A stretch of 64,000 nucleotides of DNA from assembly GCF_030409505.1 (NCBI RefSeq), contig NZ_JAUFPZ010000002.1, forward strand, positions 248,001-312,000, in the 5' to 3' direction. Of the stretch, positions 26,029 through 34,440 are shown in pieces. This DNA is from Zunongwangia endophytica. Lineage in GTDB: Bacteria; Bacteroidota; Bacteroidia; Flavobacteriales; Flavobacteriaceae. Below the pieces are notes generated by a model. The model had not been told where the DNA came from and searched no databases. It saw only the letters and a list, made by a program, of their open reading frames with translations. The stretch's first letter is position 1. Each line of letters begins with the position of its first letter. The translations under genes and the position numbers were made by a program.

Positions 26029-27024
26029 TTATTTTTTAAGGTAATCAAGTAGGGGGTGAATAAATTTTTCGAAAACTTCGATATGTGGTAAATGTCCGGT
26101 ATTTGGGATTTCTACCAGTTTGGCATTCGGTATTTTCTTTTGGGTGGTTTTGCCAAGTTGATCGTATAAGCCCATTCCCGCCTTAACTTCTTTAGAAACC
26201 AGGTTTTTTCCCAGAGCGGTGCGATCTCTTGTACCGATAATTAAAAGCGTAGGCACACTAATCTCACTAAACTCATAAACTACGGGTTGCGTAAAAACCA
26301 TATCGTAAGTTAAAGCCGCATTCCATGCAATACGATCATAATCTTTATTAATTGTCCAACCTGCTAAAAGCTTGGCCCATTTTGCATAATCTTCGTTCCA
26401 TTCCCCGGCGTAATAGCTTTCCTTTTGGTAACTTTTAATGTCTTCGTAGGTTTTACCAATTTCATTTTTATACCAGTCGTTTACGCTTTGATAAGGAACT
26501 TTAAGTTTCCAATCTTCCAACCCAATTGGATTAACCAGTACCAGGTTTTTAGTAACATCAGGATACATTAAGCTGAAACGTGTAGCCAACATCCCGCCCA
26601 TAGAATGTCCAAGGATAGTTGTTTTTTTGATGCCTAAAGAATCGATTAATCCTTTAGTGTTTTCTGCTAATTGCTGAAATGTATATTGAAAATATTCCGG
26701 CTTGCTAGATTTACCGAAACCCATTTGATCGGGTACAAGAACATTGAAACCTTCTTTAGTTAATGCGTCGATAGTGGTTTCCCAATACGCCCCATTGAAG
26801 TTTTTGCCATGAAGTAGCGTAACTGTCTTACCATTATCATTTTTTGGCTGAATGTACATATATGCCATTTTGTACTCATGCTGTTGCGCATTAAAATGAT
26901 AAAATGAAACAGGATAAGGATATTCATAATCTTCGAGCATTAAACCATGCTCTTTAACTTTTTGTGCTTGTAAAGTAGTTAATACTGAAAAAAGGAAAAT
27001 AAATACTGAAGATAATTTTTTCAT
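26029..27024 (-). CDS. exported alpha/beta hydrolase
   Basis: The 331-residue secreted or periplasmic hydrolase has a signal peptide (MKKLSSVFIFLFSVLTTLQAQ). The fold is alpha/beta hydrolase: oxyanion region VTLLHGKNFNGAYW near residue 68, QMGFGKSSKPE near 99, nucleophile elbow LGHSMGGMLATR with Ser near residue 140, a later Asp in IIGTRDRTALG near 265, and His in IPNTGHLPHIEV near 308. This set forms a complete Ser-Asp-His triad. The esterase or peptidase substrate is not known. It lies 84 bases after the diacylglycerol kinase gene on the same strand. Confidence 0.87.
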   Translation of the reverse strand: MKKLSSVFIFLFSVLTTLQAQKVKEHGLMLEDYEYPYPVSFYHFNAQQHEYKMAYMYIQPKNDNGKTVTLLHGKNFNGAYWETTIDALTKEGFNVLVPDQMGFGKSSKPEYFQYTFQQLAENTKGLIDSLGIKKTTILGHSMGGMLATRFSLMYPDVTKNLVLVNPIGLEDWKLKVPYQSVNDWYKNEIGKTYEDIKSYQKESYYAGEWNEDYAKWAKLLAGWTINKDYDRIAWNAALTYDMVFTQPVVYEFSEISVPTLLIIGTRDRTALGKNLVSKEVKAGMGLYDQLGKTTQKKIPNAKLVEIPNTGHLPHIEVFEKFIHPLLDYLKK

Positions 27025-27108
27025 AAAAATCTTTTAGCTGAAATGTAAGAAGATATCAGCCTGATGAAGGTTTTATAAACTACTTTAAAATAAATTTAAC
27101 GTAGAAAA

Positions 27109-27477
27109 TTATAGCGCAGAAAAGTAGGGGATGTAAATAATACAACCTATTATAATGGCGATAAAAGCGGCAATGCAAACTGCTCCTGCGGCTACATCTT
27201 TAATATGTCCTATTTTATGATGAAAATCGGGATGAACAAAATCGGCAATAGCTTCAATAGCAGTATTAAGACCTTCAGCACTCATTACCATGCCCACAGC
27301 GATGCATTGAAACATCCATTCAGTATTGGTAATATCAAAATAAAACCCGGCTACAGTTACAACGATAGAAATGGCAAATTGTACCTGTATGCTGGGTTCA
27401 TGTCTTAAGAGCAACCATGCACCTTTTAGAGCATAGCCACCACCTTTTATGCGTTTCCCAAGGAAACTATCTTTCAT
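27109..27477 (-). CDS. dgkA: diacylglycerol kinase family protein
   Basis: The 122-residue membrane enzyme of the DgkA/UndK type phosphorylates diacylglycerol or undecaprenol. It has a short cytosolic start (GKRIKGGGYALKGAWLLLRHEPS), then three helices. The hallmark EGLNTAIEAIADFV near residue 69, followed by HKIGHIKDVAAGAVCIAA near 87, contains the active-site Glu, Asn and Asp residues. It begins one base after the tpx stop, so the two are almost certainly translated from one message. A role in lipid or undecaprenyl phosphate recycling is expected. Confidence 0.9.
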   Translation of the reverse strand: MKDSFLGKRIKGGGYALKGAWLLLRHEPSIQVQFAISIVVTVAGFYFDITNTEWMFQCIAVGMVMSAEGLNTAIEAIADFVHPDFHHKIGHIKDVAAGAVCIAAFIAIIIGCIIYIPYFSAL

Positions 27478-27478
27478 C

Positions 27479-27979
27479 TTATAAAAGCGTTTTTAACGCA
27501 GCAAGATAATTTGGTTCTTGTGCAATATCTGGTACTTGCTGAGTATGGATTACATTCAAATTTTCATCCAGAACGATCACAACTCGAGAAAGAAGACCTT
27601 CTAAAGGTCCAGTAATCATTTCTACCCCGTAGTCTTTCCCAAAATTACGTTCTTTAAAGTCAGACAAGTTAGTAACATTTTTTAAATCTGCATCGTTTAC
27701 AAATCTTTTTTGTGCAAATGGTAAATCTCTGGATATACAAAGAACTACTGTATTTTCTAACTCTGTAGCTCTTTCATTAAAGTTTTTCACAGAAGTTGCA
27801 CAAGTTCCGGTATCGATACTTGGGAAGATATTTAAGATCACTCTTTTCCCTTTAAAATCTTCAAGCTTAGCGTTTGATAGGTCGGTTTTTATAAGATCAA
27901 AATAAGGTGCTTTTTCACCAATCGCAGGCAGATCCCCGTATGTGATCACTCTTTCGCCTTTAAACGATATTTCAGACAT
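27479..27979 (-). CDS. tpx: thiol peroxidase Tpx
   Basis: This atypical two-cysteine peroxiredoxin reduces lipid hydroperoxides using thioredoxin. The peroxidatic Cys lies in SIDTGTCATSVKNFNER near residue 60, and the resolving Cys in VVLCISRDLPFAQKRF near 94, the standard Tpx spacing. The end, LLSRVVIVLDENLNVIHTQ, is also typical. Length of 166 residues is normal. The gene follows the peroxiredoxin-thioredoxin block but is cut from it by a strong terminator, and forms a unit with dgkA. Confidence 0.94.
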   Translation of the reverse strand: MSEISFKGERVITYGDLPAIGEKAPYFDLIKTDLSNAKLEDFKGKRVILNIFPSIDTGTCATSVKNFNERATELENTVVLCISRDLPFAQKRFVNDADLKNVTNLSDFKERNFGKDYGVEMITGPLEGLLSRVVIVLDENLNVIHTQQVPDIAQEPNYLAALKTLL

Positions 27980-28059
27980 AGTAGTTGATTTGAATAAAAA
28001 TTAGTCCAGATAAATTTAGGCTATTCTCAATGGAGTGATACTAAAATTATCTTAAAACA

Positions 28060-28097
28060 AAAATCGGGTTAGCTGAATTAACAGTTAACCCGATTTT
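28060..28097 (-). terminator. terminator of the peroxiredoxin-thioredoxin unit
   Basis: AAAATCGGGTTA (28060-28071) and TAACCCGATTTT (28086-28097) form a perfect 12-bp stem with a 14-base loop. On the minus strand it is followed by TGTTTTAAG, 20 bases after the small-protein stop codon. Confidence 0.88.
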
Positions 28098-28117
28098 CGA
28101 TATTTTCAAGTAAAGTT

Positions 28118-28369
28118 TTATTGATCTATAGACCCTAAAACTTTTTTTACAAATGCGTTTGCAGCATCGGTATCTTTCATTCCTTCTTCATCAACTAATC
28201 TGTGTACTTCAATAGCACCACAAATATTAGTTATTAATTCACCAATTACATCCATTTCTTCTTCGGAAACAGATCTATGTTCGGTAAAGTTTTCTAAAAC
28301 GTCTACAGTCGCCTGAAGTTTTTCAGCTTCGTTGTTGCGCTGTAAGTGTTTAATTACTGGTAACTTCAT
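28118..28369 (-). CDS. small conserved-looking protein coupled to thioredoxin
   Basis: The 83-residue soluble, acidic and mostly helical protein (KLQATVDVLENFTEHRSVSE, MDVIGELITNICGAIEVHRL) contains one Cys. Its start overlaps the thioredoxin gene end by 20 bases, implying translational coupling. I recognise it as part of a recurrent flavobacterial peroxiredoxin-thioredoxin neighbourhood, but know of no assigned function. A role with the thioredoxin is an inference from the overlap only. Confidence 0.72.
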   Translation of the reverse strand: MKLPVIKHLQRNNEAEKLQATVDVLENFTEHRSVSEEEMDVIGELITNICGAIEVHRLVDEEGMKDTDAANAFVKKVLGSIDQ

Positions 28370-28664
28370 TTACTAAGTCTTTTAGAACGTCAAACTTGTT
28401 AGTTTGAGCTTGATTTACAAATTCTCCATTTTTGAACGTAGCGAAAGTTGGAAGGTTATTTACATTTGCCATTTTTCTGCTTTCTGGATATTTTTCAGCA
28501 TCAACTAAAATAAATTCAGCATTTTCATTCTCTCCTGAAAGCTTCTTGAATTTTGGCTTCATAAGTCGGCAGTTACCGCACCATCCAGCCATGTACTGTA
28601 CTACTACAGTGTCATTATTGGAAACAATTTCACTTAAATTATCTTGATCTAGTGTCTTCATCAT
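28350..28664 (-). CDS. thioredoxin-family protein (CGNC active site)
   Basis: The 104-residue cytosolic thiol-disulfide reductase has a thioredoxin fold with the active site in YMAGWCGNCRLMKPKFKKLS near residues 25-44. The dipeptide between the cysteines is Gly-Asn rather than Gly-Pro, which should raise its redox potential. The cis-Pro lies in NVNNLPTFATFKNGE near residue 75. It is probably the electron donor for the peroxiredoxin encoded just upstream. The start at 28664 or 28661 cannot be decided. Confidence 0.9.
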   Translation of the reverse strand: MMKTLDQDNLSEIVSNNDTVVVQYMAGWCGNCRLMKPKFKKLSGENENAEFILVDAEKYPESRKMANVNNLPTFATFKNGEFVNQAQTNKFDVLKDLVNEVTSN

Positions 28665-28692
28665 AGCAATTTTTTTCTTTTGTGAGGATTAA

Positions 28693-28718
28693 CACCCCGG
28701 AAGTTTCTTCCGGGGGTG
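28693..28718. other. GC-rich hairpin between peroxiredoxin and thioredoxin genes
   Basis: CACCCCGGAAG (28693-28703) pairs with CTTCCGGGGGTG (28707-28718) with one bulged base and a TTT loop. It is exceptionally GC-rich for this genome. On the minus strand no T-run follows, so it may be an attenuator or an RNA-stabilising 3' end that keeps peroxiredoxin mRNA higher than thioredoxin mRNA. Confidence 0.7.
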
Positions 28719-28772
28719 AAAATATTTTTCTAAACTTTATAGAATATCTCAAGAAACTGAGACACTGGAATA

Positions 28773-29411
28773 TTAGTTTAAGCTTAAGTAATCAGCTACA
28801 CCTTTTCTATCAGCTTTCATTGCATCTTTTCCTTCTTCCCAGTTTGCAGGACAAACTTCTCCGTTTTTCTGAACGTGAGTATAAGCATCGATTAATCTGA
28901 TGAATTCCTGTACATTACGTCCTAGTGGCATGTGGTTTACACCTTCATGGAATACAGTTCCTTCTTCGTCGATTAAGTAAGTAGCTCTATAAGTTACATT
29001 ATCACCTTCTAGAGTTACATCTCCTGTTTCTTCATCAAATGCTTCTCCTGTAATATCTAAAATTCCTAAACGAGAACTTAGATTACGGTTAGAATCTGCA
29101 ATAATTGGGTAAGTAACACCTTCGATGCCTCCATCATCTTTTGGGGTATTTAACCATGCAAAGTGAACTTCAGGAGTATCACAAGATGCACCAATCACCA
29201 TTACATTTCTTTTTTCAAACTCTTCCATAGCTGCCTGAAATGCATGTAACTCAGTTGGGCATACAAATGTGAAATCTTTTGGGTACCAAAACAAGATCAC
29301 TTTTTTGTTGTTTTTCTGAGCTTCTTCTAATACATTTAGTTTAAATGTATCACCTAAATCGTTCATTGCATTTACGCTTAGGTTTGGAAATTTTTTACCT
29401 ACAATAGACAT
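28773..29411 (-). CDS. typical two-cysteine peroxiredoxin (AhpC/Prx1 type)
   Basis: This peroxidase removes hydrogen peroxide and organic peroxides. The peroxidatic Cys is in WYPKDFTFVCPTELHAF near residue 51, and the resolving Cys in NGEVCPANWEEGKDAM near residue 187. At 212 residues it is slightly longer than enterobacterial AhpC because of an insert (DITGEAFDEETGDVTLEGDN near residue 120). No AhpF gene is adjacent; the thioredoxin gene downstream is the likely reductant. A -7 box stands about 45 bases upstream. Confidence 0.93.
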   Translation of the reverse strand: MSIVGKKFPNLSVNAMNDLGDTFKLNVLEEAQKNNKKVILFWYPKDFTFVCPTELHAFQAAMEEFEKRNVMVIGASCDTPEVHFAWLNTPKDDGGIEGVTYPIIADSNRNLSSRLGILDITGEAFDEETGDVTLEGDNVTYRATYLIDEEGTVFHEGVNHMPLGRNVQEFIRLIDAYTHVQKNGEVCPANWEEGKDAMKADRKGVADYLSLN

Positions 29412-29454
29412 ATGTTGTTGTTTTTAAATTTTACTTTCTTTCTTAAATCTGATG

Positions 29455-29462
29455 CAAATATA
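29455..29462 (-). promoter_or_regulatory. -7 promoter box of the peroxiredoxin gene
   Basis: The minus strand reads TATATTTG, a full TAnnTTTG match, 43 bases before the ATG. The -33 element is unclear. Confidence 0.5.
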
Positions 29463-29574
29463 AGCTAAGGCTAGCGTGTATCGATAGAAATGAAATTCTT
29501 AATTTTTATACTGTGATAGAATTTGACTATCGTGTCTGTTACCAGGTATAAAATTACCCTATTTCAGTTCAGGA

Positions 29575-31059
29575 TTATGCTGTACGAGGAGTTGATGAGG
29601 AAAGCTCTTTGATTTTTATTCTGAAAGCTGCAAATAGTAAAGTCATAAACGGACTTAAATAATTAAAAAAGCAATATCCAAAATAAGATACAACTGGAAC
29701 ACCTAACACACCACTGTGGTATGCACCACATGTATTCCAAGGAATTAATACCGAAGTTACCGTACCAGAATCTTCTAAAGTTCTACTTAAGTTTTCAGGC
29801 GCAAGACCTTTATCTTTATAGGCTTTAGCAAACATTTTACCTGGTACCACTATCGCTAAATATTGATCTGATGCCGTTACGTTAAGCGCAAGACAACTAA
29901 CAACAGTACTTGCAAAAAGTCCAAATACGCTATCAAATAGATTAAGTAAAGCTTTACTAATTCTAGCTAAAGCACCTATGGCATCCATTATTCCCCCAAA
30001 AACCATAGCGCAGATAATTAGCCAAATGGTTCCTAGCATACCTGCCATTCCACTAGAAGCAAACAAATCGTTTAAAGCTTCAGATTCCGTTTCTATAGCT
30101 GTATCTACGGTTATGGCATCCATAAGTCCGCGATAAGCACTTACAAAAGTTAATTCGTCGCTTCCACTAATTTCAAGAACGATATTTGGTTGAAATATCA
30201 AAGCCGCAGCTGCACCTAATAATGTACCAATTAAAAGTGCAATCAATGGAGATGTTTTTCTTACGATTAAGAAAATAACTAATGCGGGAACGACAAATAG
30301 CCATGGGCTAATTGTAAAAGAAGCATCGATGGCATTTAGAATAGAGCTGGTATCTGTAGATCCACTAGTATCTATATTCAAACCAATAATTATAAAAATA
30401 ATTAGGGTTACGGTAATTGTTGGTACGGTTGTGATCGCCATATAGCGAATATGTGTAAAGAGATCTGTTCCTGCCATAGCGGGAGCCAGATTTGTAGTAT
30501 CACTTAAAGGAGACATTTTATCACCAAAATAAGCTCCAGATAAAATAGCTCCGGCCGTCATCCCTAAAGGAATACCAAGCGCATCGGCAATACCTACAAG
30601 CGCAATACCAACTGTGGCAGAAGTAGTCCAACTACTCCCCGTAGCGACAGAAATTACCGAACAAATAACTACCGTTGCAGCAAGAAAAATAGTAGGATTT
30701 AATATCTGTAGACCGTAGTAGATCATGGTGGGTATAATTCCGCTGATTAACCATGTACCTGCTAAAGCACCAACCATTAAGAGTATAAGAATTGCCCCAG
30801 CCGTACTTTGGATGTTTTTGGCAACCTCGTCGATCATGGTATCGAACTTTACTTTATTAAAATAACCAACAATAGCCGCTACAGCACCACCTAATAATAA
30901 AATAAACTGATTAGAACCACTTAACGCATCATCGCCATAAACGACCAAAACATTAAAACCAAGCATGATTATTAAAGCGAAAACAGGTATAAGCGCTGCT
31001 CCTATACTTATTTCTTTCTTTTCTACAGTTTCCTTAGGCTGGGTGGTTTGGTTTTCCAT
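29575..31059 (-). CDS. nhaC: NhaC-family Na+/H+ antiporter
   Basis: The 494-residue inner-membrane antiporter has about eleven or twelve hydrophobic helices starting near residue 20 (ALIPVFALIIMLGFNVLVVY). Family signatures include VATGSSWTTSATVGIALVG near residue 138, GAILSGAYFGDKMSPLSDTTNLAPA near 170 and, in the second repeat, EDSGTVTSVLIPWNTCGAYHSG near 430. The DKMSPLSDTT segment is the mark of NhaC. Some homologues exchange malate/lactate or arginine, but with no metabolic partner here sodium/proton exchange is the best call. It fits a marine life style. Confidence 0.9.
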   Translation of the reverse strand: MENQTTQPKETVEKKEISIGAALIPVFALIIMLGFNVLVVYGDDALSGSNQFILLLGGAVAAIVGYFNKVKFDTMIDEVAKNIQSTAGAILILLMVGALAGTWLISGIIPTMIYYGLQILNPTIFLAATVVICSVISVATGSSWTTSATVGIALVGIADALGIPLGMTAGAILSGAYFGDKMSPLSDTTNLAPAMAGTDLFTHIRYMAITTVPTITVTLIIFIIIGLNIDTSGSTDTSSILNAIDASFTISPWLFVVPALVIFLIVRKTSPLIALLIGTLLGAAAALIFQPNIVLEISGSDELTFVSAYRGLMDAITVDTAIETESEALNDLFASSGMAGMLGTIWLIICAMVFGGIMDAIGALARISKALLNLFDSVFGLFASTVVSCLALNVTASDQYLAIVVPGKMFAKAYKDKGLAPENLSRTLEDSGTVTSVLIPWNTCGAYHSGVLGVPVVSYFGYCFFNYLSPFMTLLFAAFRIKIKELSSSTPRTA

Positions 31060-31377
31060 TCAGTATGAGAGAGTTTTATCTTCCAAAAAAATCAAAAAGA
31101 TGTTTTTTAGATAAAGTAAAAGTTTGGTCTAAATTAAATTTTGGTTTGTAATGTTACGATTTTAGTTAAAAGTATGCAAGGTTTCGTTATTTGAGAGCGA
31201 TAGAAAATCGAAAAAAAAGTGGCAAAATTAGAATAATCTCGAAGAATTATTAACAATATCGTTTGAAATTTTACTTTTCTTAAAAATATAGAAAGGCGTT
31301 TGCCCGGTATTGGAGGTTTAGAGAATAGTCGTACTTTTGTAAGTATTGTTTAGAAATCAACACAAAAACTTATTGTT
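31060..31377. other. divergent spacer between nhaC and lpdA
   Basis: The 318-base AT-rich spacer contains the lpdA promoter at 31310-31339. I see no coding potential in the rest. Confidence 0.5.
31310..31339 (+). promoter_or_regulatory. lpdA promoter, TTG-N19-TACTTTTG
   Basis: TTG at 31310-31312 and TACTTTTG at 31332-31339 fit the Bacteroidota -33/-7 promoter with a 19-base spacer. The ATG follows 39 bases after the -7 box. This is one of the best promoter matches in the window. Confidence 0.75.
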
Positions 31378-32784
31378 ATGAGTACATATGATGTTGCAGT
31401 TATAGGTTCTGGCCCCGGTGGATACGTGGCAGCCATACGCTGCGCACAACTGGGAATGAAAACTGCGATCATAGAAAAATATTCTACCCTTGGTGGAACT
31501 TGTCTTAATGTAGGTTGTATCCCAAGTAAAGCACTATTAGATTCTTCCCATCATTATCATGATGCGGTAAAGCATTTTGAGGATCACGGCATTGAAATTT
31601 CAGGAGAAGTGAAAATGAATCTTGAAAAAATGATGGAGCGTAAATCCTCTGTTGTAAGTCAGACTTGTGATGGCGTAAAATTTTTGATGGATAAGAACAA
31701 GATCGATGTTTTTGAAGGTATTGGTTCTTTTAAAGATAAAACGCATATCAATATTGAGAAGAGCGAAGGCGATAACGAAACCATCGAAGCTAAAAATATC
31801 ATTATAGCTACAGGTTCTAAGCCTGCTAATTTGCCTTTTATTGATATTGATAAAGAACGTATTATTACTTCTACGGAATCTTTAAAGCTAAAAGAAATTC
31901 CGAAGCATTTAGTGATTATCGGTGGCGGTATCATTGGTCTTGAATTAGGACAGGTTTACAAACGTCTTGGAGCCGATGTATCTGTAGTAGAATTTATGGA
32001 TAGAATTATCCCAACGATGGATAGTGCACTTTCTAAAGAGCTTGCTAAAGTTCTTAAAAAGCAAGGTGTTAAATTCTACACTAGTACTAAAGTGAAATCT
32101 GTAGAACGCAATGGCGATGAGGTTATCGTGAAAGCAGATGATAAAAAAGACAAAGAAGTAGAACTAAAAGGAGATTACTGTTTAGTTTCTGTTGGTCGTC
32201 GTCCTTTCACCGACGGGTTGAATGTTGATGCTGCAGGAGTAGAAGTAGACGATAAAGGTCGTGTAAAAGTAGACGATCATTTAAAAACTAATGTCGATAA
32301 CATTTACGCTATTGGTGATGTTGTAAAAGGAGTGATGTTAGCTCATAAAGCCGAAGAAGAAGGAACTTTTGTTGCTGAAACTATCGCTGGGCAAAAACCA
32401 CATATTAACTATAATCTGATTCCAGGGGTTGTGTATACATGGCCAGAAGTTGCATCTGTAGGTAAAACTGAAGAACAACTGAAGGAAGAAGGCGTAAAGT
32501 ATAAAGAAGGAAAATTCCCAATGCGCGCACTTGGACGATCTAGAGCAAGTGGAGATTTAGACGGAATGGTGAAAATTCTTGCCGACGAGAAAACCGATGA
32601 GGTTCTTGGCGTACACATGATAGGTGCACGTACAGCCGATCTTATTGCTGAAGCTGTAACCGCTATGGAATATCGAGCTTCTGCCGAGGATATCGCAAGA
32701 ATGAGCCATGCGCATCCAACTTTTGCTGAAGCTGTCAAAGAAGCTGCACTTGCCGCTACAGATAATCGTGCTTTACACGTGTAA
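31378..32784 (+). CDS. lpdA: dihydrolipoyl dehydrogenase (E3)
   Basis: This flavoprotein reoxidises lipoamide in the 2-oxo acid dehydrogenase complexes. FAD-binding VAVIGSGPGGYVAAIRCAQ is at residue 6, the redox disulfide in GGTCLNVGCIPSKALL near residues 40-55, NAD-binding VIIGGGIIGLELGQVYKRLG near 178, and YAIGDVVKGVMLAHKAEEEG near 310. The catalytic His-Glu pair is in MSHAHPTFAEAVKEA near 446. Length (468) is normal. It is a single gene with a strong promoter and terminator. The E1 and E2 genes are not in the window. Confidence 0.96.
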   Translation: MSTYDVAVIGSGPGGYVAAIRCAQLGMKTAIIEKYSTLGGTCLNVGCIPSKALLDSSHHYHDAVKHFEDHGIEISGEVKMNLEKMMERKSSVVSQTCDGVKFLMDKNKIDVFEGIGSFKDKTHINIEKSEGDNETIEAKNIIIATGSKPANLPFIDIDKERIITSTESLKLKEIPKHLVIIGGGIIGLELGQVYKRLGADVSVVEFMDRIIPTMDSALSKELAKVLKKQGVKFYTSTKVKSVERNGDEVIVKADDKKDKEVELKGDYCLVSVGRRPFTDGLNVDAAGVEVDDKGRVKVDDHLKTNVDNIYAIGDVVKGVMLAHKAEEEGTFVAETIAGQKPHINYNLIPGVVYTWPEVASVGKTEEQLKEEGVKYKEGKFPMRALGRSRASGDLDGMVKILADEKTDEVLGVHMIGARTADLIAEAVTAMEYRASAEDIARMSHAHPTFAEAVKEAALAATDNRALHV

Positions 32785-32805
32785 TATTTAAATTCTAAAT
32801 TATAT

Positions 32806-32840
32806 AGCCGCTATCTAAAATTTTAGGTAGCGGCTTTTTT
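32806..32840 (+). terminator. lpdA terminator
   Basis: AGCCGCTATCTAAAA (32806-32820) pairs with TTTTAGGTAGCGGCT (32821-32835) with one G-T pair, followed by a T-run. Confidence 0.9.
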
Positions 32841-32901
32841 ATTGAAATAAATTAATGATTTGGTAAGCTATATGTTTAAACGTAATTTTAATTTTGCCGG
32901 T

Positions 32902-34125
32902 ATGAAAGCAACTAGGATGAAGTCAGTTTTACTCTTTAGTATTTTAGTATTAAACTTTTTAAGTGGTTTTTCACAGCAAGCAAAGCCGGGTTATGTGCTA
33001 TTGGTCTCCTTTGATGGATTTAGACATGATTATGTAGAAAAATACGATGCAAAGAATTTAAAGGAATTTATGAAGAAAGGTGCTGCGGCCGAAAGTCTAG
33101 TTCCTAGTTTTCCCAGTAAAACTTTTCCCAATCATTACAGCATTGTTACCGGTTTATATCCTGGAAATCATGGTTTGGTAGCCAATTCTTTTTATGACAG
33201 TATCAAAAATACAACCTACAAAATAGGAAAACGAGAACTAGTAGAAGATCCGTTTTATTATGGAGGCACACCACTTTGGCAATTAACCCAGCAAAACGGT
33301 TATAAAGCAGCCTCTTATTTTTGGGTCGGCTCTGAAGCACCAATAAAGGGAAATTTTCCAGATTATTATTTCACCTACGATGGGAAAGTTCCAAATAAAA
33401 AACGAATAAGACAGGTTGTAAAATGGCTCGAGCTGCCAGAGCAGGAACGGCCACATTTTATTTCTTTATATTTTTCACTAGTCGATTCTGAAGGGCATCA
33501 CAGCGGCCCAAATTCTAAGGCCTTAGCTGGGAAGGTGAAAGAAGCCGATAAGCTTGTTGGATTTTTGATGAAAAATTTAGAAAAAACAGGTATTCCAGTG
33601 GATGTAATAATTACTTCAGATCACGGAATGAAAGAGGTGAAGCCAAAAACAAATAGTGTTGATCCCGAAGCATTACTGAAATTAATTCCAGAAGAGGCTA
33701 CAGTTGTGCCAGGCCAAATTATCACCCAAATTTATTTACCTGAAAAGAAAATAGAAGGAACCTATTCGAAATTGAAAAAGTTAGAATCTCATTTTAAAGT
33801 CTATAAAAAAGGCGAAATGCCGAAATCATGGCACTATGATGATCATTATAGAATCGGAGATTTAGTGATTCTTACCGACCCAGGTTTTATATTAAATTAT
33901 CGCAATTTGACAGAAACCGGAGGTGTGCATGGTTACGATCCTTCAAAATCTAAAGAAATGCATGGAATTTTATATGCTCAAGGTCCTCATATTAAGAAAG
34001 GCATAAAAACTGAATCTTTAGAAAACGTCAATATTTATCCACTAATCACTAAGATTCTGGGATTTGAAAATCCTGAAATTGATGGCGAATTTGAGAATAT
34101 AAAAGAATTTTATAAGTCAGAATAG
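32902..34125 (+). CDS. ectonucleotide pyrophosphatase/phosphodiesterase-like enzyme
   Basis: This exported alkaline-phosphatase-superfamily enzyme probably cleaves nucleotide phosphodiester or pyrophosphate bonds. After the signal peptide (MKSVLLFSILVLNFLSGFSQ) the metal ligands and nucleophile are all visible: Asp in LVSFDGFRHDY, Thr nucleophile in FPSKTFPNHYSIVTGLYPGNHG, Asp and His in LVDSEGHHSGP, the Asp-His pair in ITSDHGMKE, and His in GGVHGYDPSK. This set matches the NPP family. The frame is open upstream to 32860, but the ATG at 32902 (or 32917) places the signal peptide near the start. It may help to scavenge phosphate and nucleosides from outside. Confidence 0.88.
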   Translation: MKATRMKSVLLFSILVLNFLSGFSQQAKPGYVLLVSFDGFRHDYVEKYDAKNLKEFMKKGAAAESLVPSFPSKTFPNHYSIVTGLYPGNHGLVANSFYDSIKNTTYKIGKRELVEDPFYYGGTPLWQLTQQNGYKAASYFWVGSEAPIKGNFPDYYFTYDGKVPNKKRIRQVVKWLELPEQERPHFISLYFSLVDSEGHHSGPNSKALAGKVKEADKLVGFLMKNLEKTGIPVDVIITSDHGMKEVKPKTNSVDPEALLKLIPEEATVVPGQIITQIYLPEKKIEGTYSKLKKLESHFKVYKKGEMPKSWHYDDHYRIGDLVILTDPGFILNYRNLTETGGVHGYDPSKSKEMHGILYAQGPHIKKGIKTESLENVNIYPLITKILGFENPEIDGEFENIKEFYKSE

Positions 34126-34440
34126 AAAATGCTTTGAGCTAATTTTAGCGGTTTTTGAAGTCTATTTTTAATTGAGTTATAAAAAGAAACCAACTTCGAG
34201 ATCCTTTAATTGATTAAAAAAGAAGTAATTGGTTAGAAAAAATGTATGGAATTCAGTATATGTTTATAAGTTTCTGATTATCAAAATCTTAATAATTTAA
34301 TTGAATCGAAAACGTAAGAGATATATTTTATACCATTTAACATTATAATTGACTCATTTAGTCTGTTTTCTTTCAGATTTTCAGGTTTTTTTTAATTTTA
34401 CAATATAATTAACTAAACCATTGATTAAATTCATTTAAGA
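34126..34440. other. intergenic spacer
   Basis: This 315-base AT-rich spacer lies before the histidine kinase gene. No promoter box, repeat or reading frame stands out. Confidence 0.4.
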
